From positions 1 through 6,783 of the forward strand of contig DAHXLZ010000133.1 of assembly GCA_027365715.1 (NCBI GenBank): 6,783 nucleotides of DNA. Direction: 5' to 3'. The notes below the pieces were generated by a model. The model ran no database searches, was not told the DNA's origin, and saw only the letters and a list, made by a program, of their open reading frames with translations. The translations under genes were made by a program, and so were the position numbers. Positions 1 through 4,238 of the stretch are shown piece by piece (the stretch's first letter is position 1; each line of letters begins with the position of its first letter). This DNA comes from Methanomassiliicoccales archaeon (lineage in GTDB: Archaea; Thermoplasmatota; Thermoplasmata; Sysuiplasmatales; Sysuiplasmataceae).

Positions 1-282
1 ATACAGAGAGAGACGAGGAATTTCGATATCGATGTCAGGGAGGAGACGGCTCTTCAGAAATCTGCCGTAATTACCGTTTCACCCGGAGGAGTACCCAAGC
101 AGAGTATTCCAAGAGTTATGTCGCACGTTGACGACATAGATACGCTGCTCAGGGGCAATGTCGATCTCATGGCCGTCATGATATTAACGCGCAGATACGG
201 CGGAAATGCATCCATCGGGACACTGGAAGTCGAGGGGAAGACTGCCACCTTTCTCACAATTCTGCTTCCGCTGAGCGCCTGA
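1..282 (+). CDS. C-terminal fragment of a histidine-kinase-like ATPase (partial, 5' end outside window)
   Basis: The reading frame is open from base 1 to the TGA at 280-282, giving the last 93 residues of a longer protein. The tail resembles the end of a GHKL/HATPase_c domain. There is a hydrophobic helix (LMAVMIL, residues 56-62), then TRRYGG (63-68), where sensor kinases usually have a helix ending in HGG. A beta hairpin with EGKTATF (78-84) follows, and then a final strand ending LLP (88-90), as in kinases that finish GTTF...LP. The expected DxGxG ATP-lid box is not recognisable; PGGVP (28-32) sits roughly in its place. The GLGL box appears replaced by NVDL (53-56). It may therefore be a degenerate ATPase or an unusual archaeal kinase, and sensor or partner domains lie outside the window. 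Family assignment rests only on this C-terminal pattern, so confidence is moderate. Confidence 0.5.
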   Translation: MQRETRNFDIDVREETALQKSAVITVSPGGVPKQSIPRVMSHVDDIDTLLRGNVDLMAVMILTRRYGGNASIGTLEVEGKTATFLTILLPLSA

Positions 283-287
283 ACGCG

Positions 288-1214
288 TCAGCTGTTTTCT
301 TCGAGGAATTTCTGCACGTCGAGGGCTGCCACACACCCCATTCCAGCGGCGGTTATTGCCTGGCGGTATCTGTGGTCGTGAACATCGCCTGATGCAAAGA
401 CTCCTTCGACGTCCGTCTTGCTGCCGTCGTGTACGCTGATGTATCCTTTCTTGTCCAGCGGAAGCTGTCCTCTGAATATATCGGTGTTTGGCCTGTGCCC
501 GATGGCTACAAACAGTCCTCCGATCGCAAGATTCTTCGATTCCCCCGTGTTTACGTCTTTCAGGACGAGACCGTTGACTGTCTTCTCGCCTGTCACCTCC
601 ATAACCTCGCTGTTCCAGATGAACGATATCTTCTCGTTGTCGAATGCTTTCTTCTGCATGAACGGAGAGGCGCGCAGCTTGTCTCTTCTGTGTATTATGG
701 TCACATGTGAGGCGTATCGTGTCAGAAACAGTGCTTCTTCCATTGCCGAGTCACCGCCACCAGCTACTGCCACATGGACATTTTTGAAAAATGCGCCGTC
801 GCATGTCGCGCATCCGGAAACACCCCTTCCCATGAACTTCCTCTCCGATTCAAGATTCAGCCAGAGGGCGCTTGCACCTGTAGCCACTATCACAGCTCGC
901 GAAAGATATTCATCCTCCCCGGCCATTATCCTGAACGGTCTCGTGCTGAAGTCAACCGCGCTGACGTCGTCATCGACGAAATCAGTGCCGAATCTGGTCG
1001 CCTGCTCTCTCATCTTAACCATCAGGTCAGGGCCCAGTATGCCCTCCGGGAATCCTGGATAGTTTTCCACATCACTCGTGATCATAAGCTGTCCGCCCGG
1101 TGTTCTCCCAGAAATCACCAGAGGCCGGAGAAGGGCGCGTGACGCATATACCGCGGCCGTGAGCCCTGCGGGACCGGACCCGATGATTATCACATTTCTT
1201 TTTTCCATGTTCAT
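288..1214 (-). CDS. trxB: Thioredoxin reductase (FAD/NADPH-dependent)
   Basis: This 308-residue protein is full length for low-molecular-weight thioredoxin reductases. These cytosolic flavoenzymes pass electrons from NADPH through FAD and a redox disulfide to thioredoxin. Visible motifs in order: FAD-binding GSGPAG (12-17); the redox-active CATC (Cys135, Cys138) followed by DG; the second Rossmann motif GGGDSA (152-157); HRRDKLRA (175-182), the HRRxxxR signature that binds the NADPH 2'-phosphate; and the C-terminal FAD motif ASGDV (274-278) followed by RQAITAAGMG. All catalytic elements are intact. The start at 1214 (MNMEKR) lies about 34 nt from a TATA-like box; an in-frame ATG at 1208 is an alternative that removes two residues. 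The gene converges on the upstream kinase fragment with a 5-nt gap. No thioredoxin gene is adjacent, so the partner is not shown here. The CATC centre and NADPH motif argue against an NDH-2 or a ferredoxin-NADP reductase. Confidence 0.95.
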   Translation of the reverse strand: MNMEKRNVIIIGSGPAGLTAAVYASRALLRPLVISGRTPGGQLMITSDVENYPGFPEGILGPDLMVKMREQATRFGTDFVDDDVSAVDFSTRPFRIMAGEDEYLSRAVIVATGASALWLNLESERKFMGRGVSGCATCDGAFFKNVHVAVAGGGDSAMEEALFLTRYASHVTIIHRRDKLRASPFMQKKAFDNEKISFIWNSEVMEVTGEKTVNGLVLKDVNTGESKNLAIGGLFVAIGHRPNTDIFRGQLPLDKKGYISVHDGSKTDVEGVFASGDVHDHRYRQAITAAGMGCVAALDVQKFLEENS

Positions 1215-1244
1215 TTTCTGCCGAACGAAGTTAGATTGAACTGA

Positions 1245-1254
1245 ATTAAAAATC
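1245..1254 (-). promoter_or_regulatory. TATA-like box of trxB
   Basis: On the minus strand this reads GATTTTTAAT, centred about 34-35 nt before the ATG at 1214. Archaeal transcription starts about 25-27 nt after the box centre, so the leader would be only about 7-10 nt. There is no clear Shine-Dalgarno, which fits a nearly leaderless mRNA. Confidence 0.5.
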
Positions 1255-1362
1255 TTTGCAGGTGAAATTGCTGTAATCTGCCTGTATCTTCAATGCCAGG
1301 GACCAGTTTACACGCCATTTGATTCGGTAACGACATCAGTTTACAGTGCGGGAATAAAGGAA

Positions 1363-1385
1363 GAATGTCAGTGGGGCAGACATTC
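1363..1385. repeat. Inverted repeat, 7-bp arms, 9-nt loop
   Basis: GAATGTC (1363-1369) pairs perfectly with GACATTC (1379-1385). It is the first of four inverted repeats in this gap. There is no strong T-tract directly after it on either strand, so it is not an obvious intrinsic terminator. Confidence 0.45.
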
Positions 1386-1395
1386 GCTGGCATCA

Positions 1396-1413
1396 TCGCA
1401 GATTAATCTGCGA
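1396..1413. repeat. Perfect 18-bp palindrome (candidate operator or hairpin)
   Basis: TCGCAGATTAATCTGCGA is its own reverse complement over all 18 bases. With no loop, it suits a dimeric DNA-binding protein better than an RNA hairpin. A related half-site, TAATCTGC, occurs at 1274-1281, about 20 bp upstream of the trxB TATA box. The binding protein cannot be named from the sequence. Confidence 0.5.
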
Positions 1414-1433
1414 ATCAGGGGGGTCTGTTCCTT

Positions 1434-1450
1434 TGCCAGGCTGTCTGGCA
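1434..1450. repeat. Short hairpin, 6-bp arms, 5-nt loop
   Basis: TGCCAG (1434-1439) pairs with CTGGCA (1445-1450) around GCTGT. On the plus strand it is followed by a short AT-rich stretch (TTATTAG), which would make only a weak terminator. Confidence 0.4.
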
Positions 1451-1521
1451 TTATTAGTCCACGTCACCATCCAAATCCATTCCGGGAGAGGTGTCCTGTT
1501 GTCGGCAAATCGCATCCGAAG

Positions 1522-1552
1522 GTACTGATAATTTCAGTTGCGGCATCAGTAC
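1522..1552. repeat. Inverted repeat, 8-bp arms, 15-nt loop
   Basis: GTACTGAT (1522-1529) is the exact reverse complement of ATCAGTAC (1545-1552). It is the fourth inverted repeat within 190 bp of non-coding sequence. Confidence 0.45.
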
Positions 1553-1660
1553 AATAACTGTAAGTAAGGTGATTAGCGCCGAGTGTGATATCCTCTCTGG
1601 CCTGAGGACCGTGGGAATGCGCTCGTGATTCTTTCAGTGTACCGGCAACTCATTGCCACA

Positions 1661-1666
1661 TAAAAA
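1661..1666 (-). terminator. Possible T-tract terminator of the HTH gene
   Basis: On the minus strand the stop codon TGA (1669-1667) is followed at once by ATTTTT. Archaeal termination often uses simple T-tracts; five Ts make this weak support. Non-coding sequence follows, in line with the unit ending here. Confidence 0.3.
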
Positions 1667-2005
1667 TCAGAGTTTGTGCGGCGTTGCCAAAACGCTCTGG
1701 TGGTTCAGTGCCCTTCTCCTCGGCACTTTGTACCTCAGAACTTCGTCGAGAGGATGGCCGAGATAATCGCACAGGATGACGAGACGCTCCAGCGTGAACG
1801 GCTGGGCACCGTTTATGAGTTGCCTCACGCTCCATCCTGGATGGACTCGCGACCTGTAGCCCAGTATTCTTCCGAGCTGATTGACGCTGCCTGCTTTCTC
1901 AATACCTTCTGCAAGCAGCACTTCTCTGAAGTCGGCTGCCAGCCATATCTTCTCATTTCGCATCCCGTCGGAAGTGCTGCGCAGTTCCGTCACTCCTTCT
2001 GCCAT
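1667..2005 (-). CDS. Small helix-turn-helix (XRE-like) DNA-binding protein, leaderless start
   Basis: The 112-residue product has the outline of a lambda-repressor/XRE-type HTH domain. Helix 1 is around 25-37, and helix 2 (SVNQLGRILG) is at 40-49. A longer than usual connector (YRSRVHPGW, 50-58) precedes SVRQLINGAQP (59-69), which matches the usual recognition-helix and glycine position. The next helix, TLERLVILCDYLG (71-83), ends at DEVLRYKV. A basic stretch, PRRR (95-98), and a short tail follow. The frame is open further upstream, to a TTG at 2107 and an ATG at 2098. The ATG at 2005 was chosen because a strong TATA box (2026-2034) is centred 25 nt before it, the spacing of a leaderless archaeal transcript. 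The gene is divergent from the dehydrogenase, so it may regulate that gene or itself. The exact family is not recognised, and DNA binding is an inference. Confidence 0.65.
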   Translation of the reverse strand: MAEGVTELRSTSDGMRNEKIWLAADFREVLLAEGIEKAGSVNQLGRILGYRSRVHPGWSVRQLINGAQPFTLERLVILCDYLGHPLDEVLRYKVPRRRALNHQSVLATPHKL

Positions 2006-2025
2006 GTCTACGCAAAGTTCATGCG

Positions 2026-2034
2026 CTTTATATG
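2026..2034 (-). promoter_or_regulatory. TATA box of the HTH gene
   Basis: The minus strand reads CATATAAAG, a close match to archaeal TATA consensus. Its centre (2030) is 25 nt from the A of the ATG at 2005, so transcription should start at or next to the start codon. This decides the start of the HTH gene. Confidence 0.65.
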
Positions 2035-2084
2035 CGAATTTTGGTTCAAGCGTTTGACAGGACAACGAAATCCGAAGTCTTGTG

Positions 2085-2093
2085 CTTAATTTT
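2085..2093 (+). promoter_or_regulatory. Possible TATA-like box of the dehydrogenase gene
   Basis: CTTAATTTT is the best AT-rich box upstream of the dehydrogenase. Predicted initiation is near 2115, about 80 nt before the preferred ATG (2194) but only about 7-10 nt before in-frame ATGs at 2122 and 2125. If real, the mRNA either has an 80-nt leader or the protein has about 23 extra N-terminal residues. Confidence 0.35.
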
Positions 2094-2193
2094 GTCATGT
2101 GATCCAAATGCCAAAAAACTAATGATGACGACGGGATTCAGGAGTGTGTCCGTAACAGCAGTTAAGGCAGGTTCGGCAGTCCACCCCAGAGAT

Positions 2194-3255
2194 ATGTACG
2201 CAGTTTATTTCCAGAAGCACGGTGATTCAGACGTTCTTGAGACGGGACGGCTGCCCGTTCCTTCCCCGTCTCCCCACGAAGTGCTGATTCGGGTAGAGGC
2301 AACCTCTGTCAACAGACTCGATATCGCAGTTAGGAAGGGTTTCCCCGGCCTGTCGCTGGGTTGGCCGCACATTCCAGGCAGCGACGCAGTTGGTCGCATT
2401 GAGAGCACTGGCAACGAGGTCACGGGGTGCGAGCCGGGACAGAGAGTTGTGATTAACCCCGGCATAGCCTGCGGAAGATGCAATCGTTGCCTTTCAGGAA
2501 AGAGCACACTGTGCGATCGCTTTGTCATCGTGGGAGAACAGATTAACGGAGCGTACGCGGAATATGTGACTGTTCCCTCCCTCAACATCAAACGCGTACC
2601 GGCTGACTTTCCTCTGATAAAAGCCGCTGCGGCTCCTCTTGCCTATATCACAGCCTGGCACTCCCTCGTAACAAGGGCCGGACTCAAATTCGGCGACAGA
2701 GTTCTTGTCTCCGGCGGAAGCGGGGGAGTGTCGACCGCCGCCATACAGATAGCGCGACTGTTCGATGCCCACGTCGTCGCGACCACGAGGGCAGAAGAAA
2801 AAGCTGAACGACTCCGCGCAATAGGCGCCTCGGAGGTCATTGTCACAGGCAAACCTGAAGGCTGGGCCAAATCATACATGTCCTCCGGCGGGCGTCCGTT
2901 CGACATAGTGATTGACTCGGTGGGCTCTGCGCTGTGGAAGGACAACATGCGACTCCTGGGAAGAGGCGGCAGACTCGTCAACTACGGGAGGACATCAGGT
3001 GGCGAAGTCTCCATGGATCTGTCGTTCGTTTTCTGGAAGCAGCTGCAGGTTATCGGTTCCACAATGGGAGATCCTGGTGATTTCGAGACTGTCATGAATC
3101 TTATATTCAGCAGAAAGCTTGATCCGGTTGTTGACCGTGTCTTCCCTCTGCGCGAAGCGGCAGAGGCGCAGGATTATCTGGAAGCTTCCAGACAGACGGG
3201 CAAAGTGGTGCTGCTCAATGGTGAACGGAATTCTCCTGAGGATCGGGCGGAATAA
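2194..3255 (+). CDS. Zinc-binding-type medium-chain dehydrogenase/reductase lacking catalytic zinc ligands
   Basis: This 353-residue cytosolic oxidoreductase of the MDR superfamily has a GroES-like N-terminal domain (about 1-130), then a Rossmann NAD(P)-binding domain and the C-terminal return of the catalytic domain. The nucleotide motif is GGSGGVS (174-180), with ATTRAEEK (196-203) after the second strand, possibly favouring NADPH. The structural-zinc loop is complete: Cys93, Cys96, Cys99 and Cys107 have the 3-3-8 spacing of classical alcohol dehydrogenases. The catalytic zinc ligands are gone: Asn40 replaces the usual Cys, and GSD (62-64) replaces GHE. This points to a quinone-oxidoreductase or enoyl/acryloyl-CoA-reductase-like activity rather than zinc alcohol dehydrogenase; the substrate is unknown. 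The start at 2194 was chosen because MYAVYFQKHG aligns with the family's usual N-terminus (MKAVvFekhG). In-frame ATGs at 2122 and 2125 remain possible. The divergent HTH gene may regulate it. Confidence 0.88.
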   Translation: MYAVYFQKHGDSDVLETGRLPVPSPSPHEVLIRVEATSVNRLDIAVRKGFPGLSLGWPHIPGSDAVGRIESTGNEVTGCEPGQRVVINPGIACGRCNRCLSGKSTLCDRFVIVGEQINGAYAEYVTVPSLNIKRVPADFPLIKAAAAPLAYITAWHSLVTRAGLKFGDRVLVSGGSGGVSTAAIQIARLFDAHVVATTRAEEKAERLRAIGASEVIVTGKPEGWAKSYMSSGGRPFDIVIDSVGSALWKDNMRLLGRGGRLVNYGRTSGGEVSMDLSFVFWKQLQVIGSTMGDPGDFETVMNLIFSRKLDPVVDRVFPLREAAEAQDYLEASRQTGKVVLLNGERNSPEDRAE

Positions 3256-3428
3256 CGAAGCAACAACTCGAACGGACGTTTCTATGATGCAATCTGTCCT
3301 GATATTCCTTTTTGCATTTCCCGCTACGCTCGTCAATCGGACCGGTATGAAATGACCAGACTCTGTAGCTTTGTGAACGACATTCATATTAGTCAATGCT
3401 ATCGTACACAGTAAAGAAAGAAAATAAA

Positions 3429-3437
3429 CTTAAATAT
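3429..3437 (+). promoter_or_regulatory. TATA box of the HesB/IscA gene
   Basis: CTTAAATAT, preceded by a purine-rich AAAGAAAATAAA stretch that could hold the BRE, is centred 27 nt before the GTG at 3460. This spacing predicts a leaderless transcript beginning at the start codon, and it supports GTG as initiator. Confidence 0.6.
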
Positions 3438-3459
3438 CAATTGCAACAATCAGAATACA

Positions 3460-3801
3460 GTGATTCATACGTTTGATGTTGCAGTTACCGAGAAGGCAAT
3501 TGAGAAGGTTAAAACACTCATGCCGAAGGAAAACGACAAGCCGGTCTTTCTCAGAGTTTATGTTGCCGGGGGAGGCTGTGGAGGTTTCAAGTACGGACTC
3601 AGCTTTGAGAATAAGGCCGACATGCTCAACGATTTCAAGCTGGAAAAGGCGGGCATCAGCATAATCGTGGACAGGGAGAGCGCGGCTTATCTTGAAGGCA
3701 CTGAAATCGACTACGTGGACAGCCTTGAGGGCTCGGGCTTCACATTCATCAATCCTAACGCCAAGAGCACATGCAGCTGCGGTCAGTCGTTTACCGCCTG
3801 A
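3460..3801 (+). CDS. A-type iron-sulfur carrier, HesB/IscA/ErpA family
   Basis: The 113-residue protein is the normal length for the HesB/IscA family, cytosolic carriers that bind an Fe-S cluster or iron and pass it to target apoproteins. The three conserved cysteines are present: Cys40 in GGGCGGFKYGL (37-47), and Cys105 and Cys107 in CSCGQSF (105-111). DRESAAYLEGTEIDYV (71-86) matches the family's D..S...l.G..iDyv segment. The start is GTG at 3460, supported by a TATA box 27 nt upstream and by the family-typical N-terminus with the helix TEKAIEKVK (10-18). The gene converges on the ACT gene, and the two coding sequences overlap by 19 nt, so the conserved C-terminal GQSF codons are transcribed in both directions. 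No isc or suf scaffold genes are adjacent. Whether it acts as IscA-, SufA- or ErpA-like cannot be decided from sequence. Confidence 0.93.
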   Translation: MIHTFDVAVTEKAIEKVKTLMPKENDKPVFLRVYVAGGGCGGFKYGLSFENKADMLNDFKLEKAGISIIVDRESAAYLEGTEIDYVDSLEGSGFTFINPNAKSTCSCGQSFTA

Positions 3802-4202
3802 AGACTGCTGTCCAGTCCCAGCTTTCTGAACAGCAGCTTCTTCCCCTCTTCGAGGTTATCGAGGCCGAGCACAAACTCCACCCTGCCGTCCTTCCTGTTG
3901 ATGATGTAGGTCGAGTTTACCTTCACCCTTGATCTGTCTAGCTTCTTCAGAAGCTTGGCGAGGGATCCCGGCTTGTCATCTATGACGACCGTCACTATCT
4001 CGTCTTCCGTGAACTCGTATTTCCCATGATTCAGCATATCTCTGCACGTCAGTTCGTCAGAAGTTATCAGTCTGACCTGCCTAGAATTGGACGAACTGCT
4101 CATCGTAAGCGTGATTATGTTTATGCCGCTGCTTCCAAGTGTATCTGTCAGTTCGGCAAGTCCACCGTCTTTATCTGTCAGGACGACGGAAAATTCCTTC
4201 GT
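3783..4202 (-). CDS. Tandem ACT-domain protein with apparent non-canonical ACG start
   Basis: The frame carries two ACT domains, small ligand-binding folds that usually sense amino acids. Counting from the proposed start, ACT-1 is about 2-58 with LTDKDGGLAEL (8-18) and GINI (26-29). ACT-2 is about 68-132 with IDDKPGSLAKLL (74-85). Total length is 139 residues, normal for stand-alone tandem ACT proteins. The first ATG in this frame is at 4103 (residue 34) and would cut off the first strand and helix of ACT-1. Between the preceding in-frame TGA (4241-4239) and 4103 there is no ATG, GTG or TTG. An ACG at 4202-4200 lies 5 nt after a Shine-Dalgarno-like AGAGGGG, just where homologues have ATG, giving (M)KEFSVVLTD. 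It may be a real ACG start, a T-to-C mutation or a sequencing error. The M48 gene ends 36 nt upstream on the same strand, suggesting cotranscription. ACT identity is firm; the 5' end is uncertain. Confidence 0.8.
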   Translation of the reverse strand, partial: TKEFSVVLTDKDGGLAELTDTLGSSGINIITLTMSSSSNSRQVRLITSDELTCRDMLNHGKYEFTEDEIVTVVIDDKPGSLAKLLKKLDRSRVKVNSTYIINRKDGRVEFVLGLDNLEEGKKLLFRKLGLDSSLQAVND

Positions 4203-4207
4203 TTCTA

Positions 4208-4214
4208 CCCCTCT
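4208..4214 (-). promoter_or_regulatory. Shine-Dalgarno-like site before the ACG codon of the ACT gene
   Basis: The minus strand reads AGAGGGG, close to the archaeal GGAGGTGA consensus, and is separated by TAGAA from the ACG at 4202. It is the main local evidence that translation begins at ACG rather than at the downstream ATG at 4103. Confidence 0.5.
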
Positions 4215-4238
4215 GTGGAAGAGTGCTTTCTCTGTATT

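Larger units (their letters stand above)
1215..1666. other. Intergenic region without a convincing gene, rich in inverted repeats
   Basis: This 452-bp gap lies between trxB and the HTH gene, both on the minus strand. It holds the trxB promoter near 1250. It also holds four inverted repeats at 1363-1385, 1396-1413, 1434-1450 and 1522-1552, and a 9-bp direct repeat (CAGTTTACA at 1304-1312 and 1337-1345). A 61-codon minus-strand frame at 1211-1396 overlaps the trxB ATG by 4 nt, but it has no recognisable family and contains the trxB TATA box, so it is not called. No tRNA-like cloverleaf was seen. The inverted repeats could be terminators, protein-binding sites or parts of a structured RNA. Confidence 0.6.

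Noticed and set aside
54..257. 67-codon minus-strand frame opposite the kinase fragment
   Set aside because: It is antisense to a frame with family-like protein features, and the product has no recognisable pattern.
418..1062. Long plus-strand frames opposite trxB (also 429-710 and 774-1142)
   Set aside because: They lie entirely antisense to a clearly real trxB, show no family features and have no promoter or Shine-Dalgarno.
1211..1396. 61-codon minus-strand frame ending with a 4-nt ATGA overlap at trxB
   Set aside because: The overlap looks like translational coupling, but the frame contains the trxB TATA box, its product has no recognisable features, and its 5' end runs through the hairpin at 1363-1385.
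1676..2089. 137-codon plus-strand frame opposite the HTH gene
   Set aside because: The minus-strand product has a coherent HTH pattern and a well-placed TATA box; this one has neither.
2995..3396. 133-codon minus-strand frame overlapping the dehydrogenase end and the following gap
   Set aside because: It is mostly antisense to the dehydrogenase, with no recognisable product or promoter.
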